A stretch of DNA of 60,049 nt, from assembly GCA_903860135.1 (NCBI GenBank), contig CAIOPG010000003.1, positions 1-60,049 of the forward strand, in the 5' to 3' direction. This document shows, piece by piece, positions 31,947 to 40,601 of the stretch. Made by a program: the position numbers and the translations under genes. Source of the stretch: Candidatus Omnitrophota bacterium. GTDB taxonomy: Bacteria; Omnitrophota; Gorgyraeia; Zapsychrales; Fredricksoniimonadaceae. The notes below the pieces were generated by a model. It saw only the letters and a program-made list of their open reading frames with translations, was not told the DNA's origin and made no database searches. Position 1 is the stretch's first letter, and every line of letters starts with the position of its first letter.

Positions 31947-32497
31947 TCAGCATTCTTTGTATTCTTGCGGTATTGGCGGGCTGGGTTATCAGCGTTTATA
32001 ACGCGACGGTTCAGCTGCGGATCAGGGGAGATAATGCCTGGTCGGATATCGATGTCCAGCTCAAGCGCCGGTATGACCTTGTGCCTAATATTGTCGCGGC
32101 GGTCGAAGGGTATTCCCGGCATGAACGCACGACATTGCAGGCAGTGATTGAGGCGCGGGCATCGGCGATGGGGGGCGCGGGCGTAGCGGATAAGGGGCAG
32201 AAAGAAAATATCCTGGCAAGCACGCTAAGGTCGCTCTTTGTCGTGGCCGAACAATATCCCGAATTGAAGGCGAGCGAAAGTTTTTTGAGATTGCAGACCA
32301 ACCTGATCGAGCTCGAAGAAACGATCCAGTCGGCCCGGCGTTATTACAATGCCGTGGTGCGGGATTTCAACACCCTGATCCAGATCTTTCCGGCATCCAT
32401 TATCGCCGGGGCTTTTAATTTCAAGCTCAAGGAATTTTTCCAGTTGAGCGCGCCCGACACCGAACGCCAGGCGCCGCAGGTCAAGGTCAATGCCTGA
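31934..32497 (+). CDS. lemA: LemA family protein
   Basis: This 187-residue protein has an N-terminal membrane anchor (2-24) followed by the LemA helical domain: YNATVQLRIRGDNAWSDIDVQLKRR, then DLVPNIV and RRYYNAVVRDFNTL, IFPASIIA. LemA proteins are membrane-anchored with an outside helical bundle, and their function is unclear. It is followed by a DUF2207 protein, the usual partner. The start overlaps the end of the DEAD-box gene. Confidence 0.93.
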   Translation: MPILISILCILAVLAGWVISVYNATVQLRIRGDNAWSDIDVQLKRRYDLVPNIVAAVEGYSRHERTTLQAVIEARASAMGGAGVADKGQKENILASTLRSLFVVAEQYPELKASESFLRLQTNLIELEETIQSARRYYNAVVRDFNTLIQIFPASIIAGAFNFKLKEFFQLSAPDTERQAPQVKVNA

Positions 32498-32513
32498 AAC
32501 AGGAGAGGGCGGG

Positions 32514-34235
32514 ATGGGTATATTACGGCGGGTGTTGTTGCTTCTTGTGATTTACAGTGCCTGGCTTTGCCCTTTGGCATGGGCATGGGATATTGAAGAT
32601 TATACCGTCAATATCCAGCTGGAAAGAGACAGCAGTTTTATGGTTACGGAAGAGATCCATGCTGATTTCGGGTATGAGAGTAAGCATGGCATCTTCAGGG
32701 ATATCCCGACGACCTATAATAATGAGAAGGGTCAGCCGTATCATGTGAGTTTTAATGTTACGGGGGTGCAGGATGCGCAAGGTCATCCCTGGGAATATGC
32801 AGAGGAAAATAAGCCGAATTTCAGGCGTATCAGGATTGGGCGTGCTGATCGCACCGTATCGGGCGAGCAAATTTACGTTATCACATACCGCGTGCGGGGG
32901 GCTGTTCAATTTTTCCCTGATCACGATGAGCTTTACTGGAATGCGATCGGTACGCGCTGGGATGTGATGATCCGGCACGCTTATGTTACGGTAAATCTGC
33001 CGTCATCTGTGGCAAAGGGATCGATACGGCTGGCGACGTTCACCGGGCCGCAGGGTTCAACAACATCTAATGCCAAGAGTGAGATCATCACGGAGCGTTC
33101 GGTTGCGTTTGAAGGTGAGGCTTTTTTGCCGCATGAAGGTTTTACGATCGTCGTGGGCGTGCCCCAGGGCACCTTGGTTCCGCCGGATGCGTTTGAACAG
33201 GCGGAGTTGTATCAGGAGGCGTCGAGTGCTCCGGACGAACAAAACTCATCGGCCGGTATTTTATTCCTGTTGATACCGCTTTTGACGTTTGGCGGTATGT
33301 TTATTACCTGGTTGTATTTTGGCCGGGATCCGCAGATGAATAAAAGTGTTGTTGTGGAATATAAGGTGCCCGGCAATCTTGGCCCGGCGGAAATGGGGGC
33401 ACTGATTGATTCAAAGGTAGACCAGCGGGACATCAGTTCGGCGGTGATCGACCTTGCGGTCAGGGGATACTTAAGGATCGAACAGAAGAAGTCGTTTCTT
33501 GCCAAGGATTATACATTTGTTTGTCTGAAGGATTTTGCGGCAGATATGACGTTGAAGCCTTACGAGAAGGAGATCTTGCGCGGTATTTTTTCTCTTGAAA
33601 CGGAACCTTCATTAGCTGATCTTAAGAATCATTTTTATCAGAGAATAACCAGTATTGAAACCAAGATCAATGAAGAGCTTAAACAGCGGAAATATTTTGA
33701 TGAAAGCCCTGTTGATGTGAAGACGCGGTATTTTGTTGCTGCGAGTCTTGTCGGTTTTCTTGTAGGTCTGATTATTCCGCATAATTTCTGGCCCGGGATC
33801 GCATTAGAGTTATCAGTCTGGATTATATATTTATTCGGCATAATTATGCCGAGAAAAACAACGGCAGGGGCTGAAATTTCATCGAGAATTCTCGGGTTTA
33901 AGGAATTTCTGGCGCGAACAGAAAAAGACAGTATCCAGCGCGCTGAACAGCAGGATATTTTTGAACGGATGCTCCCGTACGCGATTTGCCTCGGCATGAG
34001 TACGGCATGGGCAAAGAAGTTCGCTGGCTTATACACACAGCCGCCGGCATGGTTTCACGGGAATAGCGGGGATGCCTTTGTTTATGATCATTTTATTCAT
34101 GATCTAGACCATTCGTTGAATGCGATGAGTACAGCCTTTTATTCTTCGCCGCAAGCCGTCAGTTCCGGCGGAGGTTTCGCCGGCGGAGGTTCGAGTGGTG
34201 GCGGATTCGGCGGGGGTGGCGGCGGGTCTTGGTGA
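32514..34235 (+). CDS. DUF2207 membrane protein (LemA partner)
   Basis: The ATG at 32514 behind AGGAGAGGGCG is preferred over 32490. The 573-residue protein has a signal peptide (1-26) and an extracytoplasmic DUF2207 domain (DIEDYTVNIQLERDSSFMVT). A membrane segment lies near 250-270, followed by a cytoplasmic helical domain, two more segments near 405-440 and a glycine-rich end (GGGFAGG...GGGGSW). This layout with lemA upstream is widespread. Its role is unknown, perhaps envelope maintenance. Confidence 0.9.
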   Translation: MGILRRVLLLLVIYSAWLCPLAWAWDIEDYTVNIQLERDSSFMVTEEIHADFGYESKHGIFRDIPTTYNNEKGQPYHVSFNVTGVQDAQGHPWEYAEENKPNFRRIRIGRADRTVSGEQIYVITYRVRGAVQFFPDHDELYWNAIGTRWDVMIRHAYVTVNLPSSVAKGSIRLATFTGPQGSTTSNAKSEIITERSVAFEGEAFLPHEGFTIVVGVPQGTLVPPDAFEQAELYQEASSAPDEQNSSAGILFLLIPLLTFGGMFITWLYFGRDPQMNKSVVVEYKVPGNLGPAEMGALIDSKVDQRDISSAVIDLAVRGYLRIEQKKSFLAKDYTFVCLKDFAADMTLKPYEKEILRGIFSLETEPSLADLKNHFYQRITSIETKINEELKQRKYFDESPVDVKTRYFVAASLVGFLVGLIIPHNFWPGIALELSVWIIYLFGIIMPRKTTAGAEISSRILGFKEFLARTEKDSIQRAEQQDIFERMLPYAICLGMSTAWAKKFAGLYTQPPAWFHGNSGDAFVYDHFIHDLDHSLNAMSTAFYSSPQAVSSGGGFAGGGSSGGGFGGGGGGSW

Positions 34236-34278
34236 TGTTCGGTGATGGAAAGATAAATCAATCGGAAAGGAACAGATT

Positions 34279-34797
34279 ATGAATATTGATGTGACCAAAA
34301 GCATGATGGAAGCAATCAAGCAGGGTTCTGACGGGGCGTTTCAGTCGGCGGCGGCGGCGTTGGGGCAGACCCAGGAGGCTCTGCGCGAGGATATTCAAAA
34401 GAAGACGGCGGTGCAGGTGATGGCTATCATTAATAATCTGGCCGGTGGGGGTCAGTTATCAACCGACGAGATCGCCCTAGTTAGGATATGGATCGTCGGG
34501 GACGCTGAAAGTTATATCAAGGCGGAGAATGATTATATCCTGTGGACCGCAGAGTACCAGAGGCTTGTGGGTGTCTTGCAGGGATTTGAAAACAAGGAAT
34601 GCAGTGAACAGGATGCCCTCCGGCTTATCGGGATCCTCGAGGATGCCATACGGGTGAGTTTTGACATCGCCAATTTCCTTGAAAAGAAAGAACGCATTTT
34701 CAAGTTTGACCAGTCTCTGGCCGACGGTGTTGATGCTGACGAGAAAGAGATTCTGGTGCGCGTCCTGACCGGAAAGTTCCGTTCGGCGGATTGTTGA
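34279..34797 (+). CDS. helical cytoplasmic protein, unknown
   Basis: This 172-residue protein starts behind GGAAAGGAAC. It has no signal peptide and is mostly alpha-helical by composition. It is acidic towards the C-terminus (SLADGVDADEKEILVRVL). I do not recognise a family. It follows lemA/DUF2207 by 44 bases and may be a third member of that operon. A small hairpin (TTGTTGA-GGGAA-TCAACAA, about 34786-34810) follows the stop. Confidence 0.6.
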   Translation: MNIDVTKSMMEAIKQGSDGAFQSAAAALGQTQEALREDIQKKTAVQVMAIINNLAGGGQLSTDEIALVRIWIVGDAESYIKAENDYILWTAEYQRLVGVLQGFENKECSEQDALRLIGILEDAIRVSFDIANFLEKKERIFKFDQSLADGVDADEKEILVRVLTGKFRSADC

Positions 34798-34870
34798 GGG
34801 AATCAACAATGATGTTTAAGGCGCGGCACTATGTCCTATAATAAGGGTCATTGCTTACACTTTACACAAT

Positions 34871-34887
34871 GATATCTATATGATATC
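34871..34887. promoter_or_regulatory. operator of the first RelE-type toxin-antitoxin pair
   Basis: Two GATATC boxes separated by TATAT (34871-34876 and 34882-34887) lie 24 bases before the antitoxin ATG, in the promoter region. The ribbon-helix-helix antitoxin probably binds here. AGGAGG follows at 34901. Confidence 0.55.
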
Positions 34888-34910
34888 TTCCTAATATCAA
34901 AGGAGGGGTT

Positions 34911-35144
34911 ATGTCAGTGGCATTAAGGAAAGATATTGTTGTCAGGTTGCCGTTGGCTCTCTATGCAAGGGCAAAGACGATCAGTGATGGGGAATACAAG
35001 ACCTTTACGGGATTCATCCGCGATCTGATCGTCGAGAAAGTGGGAGATCGTTTAACATCAGAGGAAATGATTGAGGGTGTGAAAGCGAGTGCTGATTTTA
35101 AAGCGGGTAAAGGTGTTGCTTGGAGGAAGCTCAAGCGTGGATAG
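34911..35144 (+). CDS. ribbon-helix-helix type antitoxin
   Basis: This 77-residue protein starts 4 bases after AGGAGGGG. The beginning LRKDIVVRLPLALYARAKTI is typical of RHH DNA-binding antitoxins, with the beta strand then helices. The basic C-terminal tail should wrap the toxin. It overlaps the RelE-like toxin gene by 8 bases. Family named from pattern and context. Confidence 0.7.
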   Translation: MSVALRKDIVVRLPLALYARAKTISDGEYKTFTGFIRDLIVEKVGDRLTSEEMIEGVKASADFKAGKGVAWRKLKRG

Positions 35145-35412
35145 ATTTGAAGTCATCCTTTTAGGACAGGCTGAGAAGTTTTATAAAAAAGCCACGAATA
35201 ATCTTTGTCAGCGGCTGGATGCTTGCTTTGAGTCGCTGGAAATAAGTCCCTATCAGGGTTCAAATATCAAATTATTGAAAACGGCAAAAACTGTTCGATG
35301 GTATCGTTATCGTGTCGGCGATTATCGTGTGGTTTATGAGATCAACCGGGAGGCAAGAAGAATAGGTGTGTTGCTTATTCTTCATCGTTCATCGGTTTAT
35401 CAAGGGATTTAG
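35137..35412 (+). CDS. RelE/ParE-fold toxin
   Basis: I start at GTG 35137, behind TTGGAGG and overlapping the antitoxin stop. The 91-residue protein reads FEVILLGQAEKFYKKA, then ISPYQGSNIKLLK and VRWYRYRVGDYRVVYEIN. This is the RelE core, with R-x-R-V-G-D-Y-R-V-V-Y the hallmark strand pair. It is probably a ribosome-dependent mRNA interferase. Confidence 0.85.
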   Translation: MDRFEVILLGQAEKFYKKATNNLCQRLDACFESLEISPYQGSNIKLLKTAKTVRWYRYRVGDYRVVYEINREARRIGVLLILHRSSVYQGI

Positions 35413-35521
35413 TGGGTGATGCTGCGATGAAGCGTGTGTAGCGGCTTTCCAATAATGCCCACATTCCCACTCATGATACTGGTTTCCCATGGTATACTTT
35501 CGCCAGAAAGGAGCAATGGTT

Positions 35522-35860
35522 ATGAAAGTTAGTGCCGCTAAAGATCCGGATCACGTGATGGTACACGAAGAATTTACGTCGTTTGATACGCGACCGCTGG
35601 ATTCCAAGTGCCGGATCACGTTGGGTGGAAAGTTGATGCGGGTTGTTTTCGAGCGGGTCAGAAAAGTTGATGCATACCAGGTTCTTGTCGGGCGCAACGG
35701 TGATATTTTACTGCGACCAGCCGTTTCCATACCGGCTGCGGAAGCATGGATCTATGAAGATCCTAAAGTGATTGGGAAGATACGTAAAGGGCTTGAAGAG
35801 GCGAAGCTGGGGAAGAAAGAAGTTGTGCGTGATCTTGATGCTTTTCTTGACAAGTTATGA
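35522..35860 (+). CDS. AbrB-like antitoxin
   Basis: The ATG at 35522 is 8 bases behind AAAGGAG; an ATG at 35516 is too close to it. The 112-residue protein has a swapped-hairpin-like segment (PLDSKCRITLGGKLMR, then VGRNGDILLRP). A helical toxin-binding tail follows (IYEDPKVIGKIRKGLEEAKL, AFLDKL). It overlaps the toxin gene by ATGA. The S-K-x-R-I-T-L-G pattern supports an AbrB/MazE-type domain. Confidence 0.7.
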   Translation: MKVSAAKDPDHVMVHEEFTSFDTRPLDSKCRITLGGKLMRVVFERVRKVDAYQVLVGRNGDILLRPAVSIPAAEAWIYEDPKVIGKIRKGLEEAKLGKKEVVRDLDAFLDKL

Positions 35861-36153
35861 CGTATTATCTCAGTTTCACGCCATCGGCCAAAGAAGATTT
35901 GCGGCACCTCAAAGATTCCCCTCATTTATTGAAACAGTTCAATGCCGTCAAGAAAGCCCTGCAGTTTCTGATGTCGAATCCCAAACATCCTGGCCTGCAA
36001 ACACATCAATATCATTCCCTGCAAGGGCCTGATGGCGATAAGATTTTTGAAACGTATGCCCGGCAGGATACGCCGGGGGCATACCGTATATTTTTTTATT
36101 ATGGTTCAGGCAACGGCGAGATCGTGATCTCGGCGATCACGTCGCGGCCATAA
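35857..36153 (+). CDS. RelE-like toxin
   Basis: This 98-residue protein, coupled by ATGA, has FTPSAKEDLRHLKDSPHLLK, HQYHSLQGPDGDKIFETYAR and GAYRIFFYYG...EIVISAITSRP. These are RelE-superfamily strands, with the basic AYRIFF segment and a terminal H/R-rich end. It is the second toxin of this kind within 800 bases, with a different class of antitoxin. Confidence 0.75.
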   Translation: MTYYLSFTPSAKEDLRHLKDSPHLLKQFNAVKKALQFLMSNPKHPGLQTHQYHSLQGPDGDKIFETYARQDTPGAYRIFFYYGSGNGEIVISAITSRP

Positions 36154-36192
36154 ATTAGATTCAGTATTATTTATTTTCGGAGTCATTCACTG

Positions 36193-37206
36193 GTGAAGAT
36201 ATTTCTCACATGCAAAGAAGGTTTTGAAAAGGTTCTCGGGCGCGAGCTTGCCATGGGTGGGATCAAGCCGCTGGCGCAGGGGGTTGGCTGGGTGATGGCC
36301 GAAGGGGAGGCGTTGGCGTTGTTGCCGTCGCAGGCGCTTTGCTTTGCGTGGGATATCTTTCTTGATCCCTGTGATATTCAGGCAGAGTCGGTCAATGGTT
36401 TTATACGGGCACTGGTGGATCTTTTTACGGCGCATCTGGGTGCCGGGAAGCTCGAGGGGGCATGGCCTTATTCTTTTGTGTCATTTGGGGATGAGAAGCT
36501 TGGGCGGTTCACGCAGTCTCTGAAAGAGCGCTGGCTGGAGGCGTTGCGCAAGAAAATGTCGCGGATCGCTAGGTCAGCGGCAGATCATGTACCGCAGGGT
36601 CATGGCTTTGTTGAGGGATTCTTTGTTGTTCTTACTGATTTTAATAAAGCAAAAGTTTTTCATAAAGCCATGTCACAGGGCCAGCAGCGGATGAAGCTGG
36701 ACCCTCAATCTCCGTCGAGATCGTACCTGAAGCTCGAAGAAGCGTTCCATGTGCTGGGGTTTTGCCCCAAAGAAGGCGAGCGCGTGGTTGACTTAGGGGC
36801 GGCTCCCGGCGGGTGGAGCTTGAGTGCCCTTAAACGCGGGGGAGTGGTTATTGCGGTTGATAATGGGCCGTTGCGCGAGCCGGTAAAATCACATCCGAAG
36901 CTGACGCATCTGCAGGTGGATGCCTTCAGGTATCAGCCGGCGGGGCCGGAGCCGGTGGACTGGCTTTTATGCGATGTGCTCGAGGCACCGGACATGATCG
37001 TGGGGTTGTTGCGCCAATGGTTTCAAAAGAAATGGTGCCGGCATTTCATCGTGAACCTTAAACTCGGCCGTGAGGATCCGACGGCACTGTTGGCACTGAT
37101 CCGTGATGATAACAAAGGGCTTGCTGCTTATTGCCAGTCATTGTGCATCCGCCAGCTTTATCATGATCGGGAAGAGATCACCTTGATGGGAACATTGAAG
37201 CCATGA
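36193..37206 (+). CDS. RlmM-like rRNA 2'-O-methyltransferase (THUMP + FtsJ fold)
   Basis: This 337-residue protein starts at GTG. An N-terminal THUMP-like region (about 1-150) is followed by a Rossmann methyltransferase with SAM motif VDLGAAPGGWS. The ribose-methyltransferase tetrad is K in SYLKLEEAF, D in LLCDVLE, K in VNLKLG and E in EEITLMG. This fits RlmM (23S rRNA C2498 in E. coli) in order and length. The target in this organism is inferred only. It overlaps the next gene, a radical SAM protein, by four bases. Confidence 0.85.
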   Translation: MKIFLTCKEGFEKVLGRELAMGGIKPLAQGVGWVMAEGEALALLPSQALCFAWDIFLDPCDIQAESVNGFIRALVDLFTAHLGAGKLEGAWPYSFVSFGDEKLGRFTQSLKERWLEALRKKMSRIARSAADHVPQGHGFVEGFFVVLTDFNKAKVFHKAMSQGQQRMKLDPQSPSRSYLKLEEAFHVLGFCPKEGERVVDLGAAPGGWSLSALKRGGVVIAVDNGPLREPVKSHPKLTHLQVDAFRYQPAGPEPVDWLLCDVLEAPDMIVGLLRQWFQKKWCRHFIVNLKLGREDPTALLALIRDDNKGLAAYCQSLCIRQLYHDREEITLMGTLKP

Positions 37207-38477
37207 CGCGGCAGGCTAAGGAAGCAACGCTGGTTGTGGCCGATAAGGCTCAGGAGATCTTTGACCTCCCGGGATTGACGGTGTGCGGTCAATCCGATCA
37301 GCGGATCGCGGCTTTGAGTGTGGAGAACCTGATCCCTTTGCCCAAGGGCAGTCAGCTATTCTCTTTACCTGATCGCCATCCTATTGCGTATGATACAAAT
37401 ACTCAGAGCTATGAAGTTTTAAAAGATCACAACGCTGTGGCAGCTTTTATCCCACCGGGGTATACGCAAACCTGGACGGCCGCCTATGTGGAAACTCCGT
37501 CGGCCAAGTTATTGCCGCTTTATTCGTATGCGCCGGTGGCGTGTTACCGGGGAGCCTTTTACGTGCCAGCGATTAAAGTCGATGCGCGCAAGGTGCACGA
37601 CATTTCCTGCCTTGATCATGTGGTGCTCGATCGTGGGCTCAAGGCTTTTCGTGGCACCCGCAATCGCCTGATCGGCCATTTGGCGCATTGTGCCAGGACC
37701 AACTACTGCCCGAATGCGATCAATTTCTTTATGGGGCGGCATGAGTGCCCTCTCCCGACGTCGCCGCATTGCAATGCCCGTTGCCTGGGGTGCATTTCTT
37801 TTCAGCCCAAAGGGTCGTGCCCGTCAACGCAGAAGCGCCTGACCTTCGCGCCGACGGCGGAGGAAGTGGCCGAGATCGCCCTAGCGCATATCACAACGGC
37901 ACGTAAGCCCATCGTCAGTTTTGGCCAAGGGTGCGAAGGTGAGCCGTTGCTGGCAGTTAAAGTGATTTGCCAGGCGATCAGGCTGATCCGCAGCAAGACC
38001 GCCCGCGGCACTATTCACATGAATACCAATGCCAGCCTGAACGGGGCGATGGAAGATGTTTGTGCGGCGGGGATCGACAGTGTCCGTGTCAGTATGAACA
38101 GTGCTCAGGAAGAATTTTATCACCGTTATTATGCCCCGCGCGGGTATACCTTTGCCGATGTATGCCGGTCGATTGCGATAGCCCGACGCCATAAAAAGTT
38201 TGTCGCCCTTAATTATCTGGTGATGCCGGGATTTACGGACAGGACGGCTGAATTTAAGGCACTGGTGCAATTGATACGCACGCATAAGGTTGATATGATC
38301 CAGTGGCGGAACTTAAATTATGATCCGCAGCGTTATTTCAAGCGCATGCAGGTAGATCCGCGCGAGAAGTACCTGGGGATACAAAGAGTTATCGAGCAGA
38401 TACAGGATAAGTTCCCGCGTTTGCGGCATGGTTATTTTAATGTTGGCAATATCGCGGCAGACAGATTATGCTTATGA
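37203..38477 (+). CDS. radical SAM protein with unassigned N-terminal domain
   Basis: This 424-residue protein has a distinct N-terminal domain (1-170, with GYTQTWTAAYVE and YSYAPVACYRGAFYVPAI) and then the 4Fe-4S motif C190-x3-C194-x2-C197. GQGCEGEP acts as the SAM-binding glycine motif, and the remaining barrel has HMNTNAS and RVSMNS. Extra Cys residues (CARTNYC, HEC, GSC) may hold another cluster. The reaction is unknown. ATGA coupling to an RlmM-like methyltransferase suggests an RNA-modification link, but that is inference. Confidence 0.85.
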   Translation: MTRQAKEATLVVADKAQEIFDLPGLTVCGQSDQRIAALSVENLIPLPKGSQLFSLPDRHPIAYDTNTQSYEVLKDHNAVAAFIPPGYTQTWTAAYVETPSAKLLPLYSYAPVACYRGAFYVPAIKVDARKVHDISCLDHVVLDRGLKAFRGTRNRLIGHLAHCARTNYCPNAINFFMGRHECPLPTSPHCNARCLGCISFQPKGSCPSTQKRLTFAPTAEEVAEIALAHITTARKPIVSFGQGCEGEPLLAVKVICQAIRLIRSKTARGTIHMNTNASLNGAMEDVCAAGIDSVRVSMNSAQEEFYHRYYAPRGYTFADVCRSIAIARRHKKFVALNYLVMPGFTDRTAEFKALVQLIRTHKVDMIQWRNLNYDPQRYFKRMQVDPREKYLGIQRVIEQIQDKFPRLRHGYFNVGNIAADRLCL

Positions 38478-38555
38478 GGGCAACAGGGCTTGTCCGCCTG
38501 AAGCATTGATGCGGGTATTAGAAGCGACAATATCAGACATGATTGGAGATCAAGC

Positions 38556-40337
38556 ATGATCGCAAGATATTTCTCTTTGCTGGTTGCCTGGTGGCGCGGC
38601 AGAATACAAAAACAGGTCAAAGAAACGCGACAGGATATTGCCGGGCGTGAAGAGGCGCAGGAACATCTCCGGTTAAGCCGCCTGAGGTATGAAATGCTGT
38701 TCAACAGAGCCAGTGACGGCATTATGTTCATGGATAACAACGGACAGATCATCGAGGCGAACGCGGCCTTTGCCAGGATGCACGGGTACGGGCTCGAGGA
38801 AATAACGCGGATGAATATCCGTGACCTCATTGATCCTGATGCCGCTCAGCTGGTGCAGGAAAGGATGGTCAGGGTCACGAGCGGGGAAACGCTGCAGTTT
38901 GAAACCAGGCATATCAGGAAAGACGGCAGTATCAGTTGGCAGGAAGTGTCCACAAGTTATGTTTCCATCGGTCGTGACAACTTTATTCAGTCGTTCCACC
39001 GGGATATTGCCCGGCACAAGTTATTGGAGACCAAGCTTCTGGCCATGGCGCGTTCTGACACCTTGACGCAATTGCCCAATCGCATGTCATTCATGGAGAA
39101 GGTTGGGCTGGAGCTTTTGCGTGCGAAAAGGACCGGATGTCTGTGCGCGATCCTTTTTGTGGATCTTGACCATTTCAAAAGCGTAAACGATACGCTGGGG
39201 CATTCGGTAGGCGATGAACTTCTCAAGGATTCTGCCATAAGACTGGCGTCGTGTATCCGTGAAATAGACATCCTTGCGCGCATCGGTGGAGATGAGTTTA
39301 TTATTTTTCTGAACGATCTCGATAATGGTGAGGGGGCGCAACAAATTGCGGAACGTATCCGCGAAAGATTCAATGCGCCGCGCATTGTTGCCGGGTATGA
39401 TCTCTTTATTACCGTGAGTGTGGGCATCGCGATCTATCCTCATGACGGTGATGCGCTCGAAGATCTCCTTAAGAATGCCGATACCGCGATGTATGTGGCC
39501 AAAGGGGCCGGTCGCAACATGTTTTGTTTCTTCGACCACATGATGCATGAAAACGCGGCGACAAAGATGCAAGTGGAGCGGTCATTAAGAGACGCGCTGG
39601 TTAAAAAAGAGTTTGCTTTGTTTTATCAGCCGATTGTTAGTATGACTGACGGCAGGGTCAGAGGTTTTGAGGCCCTGCTCCGCTGGTTCAAGACCGACGG
39701 AGCGATTGTATTGCCCGGTGGGTTTATCTCTGTAGCCGAGGAAACAGGGCTTATTGTACCTATTGGTGCTTGGGTTATTGAGGAAGCCTGCCGGTTCAAT
39801 AAAAAGCTAGTTGACGCCGGGCATACAGACTTTGTGGTGTCGGTCAATATGTCCGTAGCTCAGCTTCGATGGAAGAGTCTCGTTGGGATTATCAAGAACG
39901 CCCTTGATCAGAGTGGGTTGCGCCCTGAACTACTGGAAGTCGAAGTGACAGAAAGTTTGTTTATTGGTTCGCTTGAAGCGGCAATCGAAGTTCTGAATGC
40001 GATCCGGGCACTGGGCGTCAAGGTTTCCCTCGATGATTTTGGCACAGGTTATTCTTCTTTGGTCCATCTGCAAAAGCTACCTATTGGAAGCCTGAAGATC
40101 GACCGTTTCTTTATCCGGGAGATCGCCAAAGATAGTGACGAGAATGCCATGATCCCGGCGATCATTGATCTTGCGCACAAGTTGAAACTCGAGGTTATCG
40201 CCGAAGGTGTTGAGACGGCTGTCCAGCTTGAGAAATTGCTGGGTAACCGCTGTGATTTCTATCAGGGGTATTTCCTGAGCAAACCGATCAAGGCTGATGA
40301 TGTGCCCGTCTTCCTGGCCAACATCCGTCAGTCATGA
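38556..40337 (+). CDS. PAS-GGDEF-EAL cyclic-di-GMP enzyme
   Basis: The 593-residue protein has a basic N-terminal helix and a PAS domain with PAC (about 45-155). The GGDEF domain has the intact motif GGDEF at 244-248 and an inhibitory I-site R-E-I-D five residues before it. The EAL domain has E372-A-L-L, ELEVTESLF, DDFGTGYSS and AEGVET. Both catalytic motifs look functional, so it may synthesise and degrade c-di-GMP. No membrane segment is clear beyond the first 15 residues. A 72-residue gene overlaps its end. Confidence 0.93.
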   Translation: MIARYFSLLVAWWRGRIQKQVKETRQDIAGREEAQEHLRLSRLRYEMLFNRASDGIMFMDNNGQIIEANAAFARMHGYGLEEITRMNIRDLIDPDAAQLVQERMVRVTSGETLQFETRHIRKDGSISWQEVSTSYVSIGRDNFIQSFHRDIARHKLLETKLLAMARSDTLTQLPNRMSFMEKVGLELLRAKRTGCLCAILFVDLDHFKSVNDTLGHSVGDELLKDSAIRLASCIREIDILARIGGDEFIIFLNDLDNGEGAQQIAERIRERFNAPRIVAGYDLFITVSVGIAIYPHDGDALEDLLKNADTAMYVAKGAGRNMFCFFDHMMHENAATKMQVERSLRDALVKKEFALFYQPIVSMTDGRVRGFEALLRWFKTDGAIVLPGGFISVAEETGLIVPIGAWVIEEACRFNKKLVDAGHTDFVVSVNMSVAQLRWKSLVGIIKNALDQSGLRPELLEVEVTESLFIGSLEAAIEVLNAIRALGVKVSLDDFGTGYSSLVHLQKLPIGSLKIDRFFIREIAKDSDENAMIPAIIDLAHKLKLEVIAEGVETAVQLEKLLGNRCDFYQGYFLSKPIKADDVPVFLANIRQS

Positions 40338-40552
40338 CAGCAGATCCCCGGCTGCTGGACAGTATCCTTAGGGTGGGCGGCTTGACCAATGAAGACCTTG
40401 TCAGGGTATCCACGGATCAGCTCACGTTCAAGCAGGTGCAGAAAGCGCGCAGTGGCCGTCCGGTGACAGCTAATATCAAGGGTAAGATCGTGCGGGCCCT
40501 GAACGCTTGCGGGGATGTTCAATATGATATCCGGGAATTGTTCCTTTATTGA
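40334..40552 (+). CDS. small protein coupled to the GGDEF-EAL gene
   Basis: This 72-residue product (start MTADPRLLDSILRVGGLTNE) overlaps the EAL stop by four bases. It looks helical with a possible HTH (SGRPVTANIKGKIVRALNAC). It could be a regulator or partner of the c-di-GMP enzyme. No family recognised. Confidence 0.6.
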   Translation: MTADPRLLDSILRVGGLTNEDLVRVSTDQLTFKQVQKARSGRPVTANIKGKIVRALNACGDVQYDIRELFLY

Positions 40553-40601
40553 TTTCTTCGGGTAGGCGTTATGGCGTTGTTTTTTCCGGAGGAGACGGGG
40601 C

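Noticed and set aside
30846-32122. Long open frames opposite the DEAD-box and lemA genes
   Set aside because: They are antisense shadows of strongly conserved genes, with no ribosome binding sites and no recognisable motifs.
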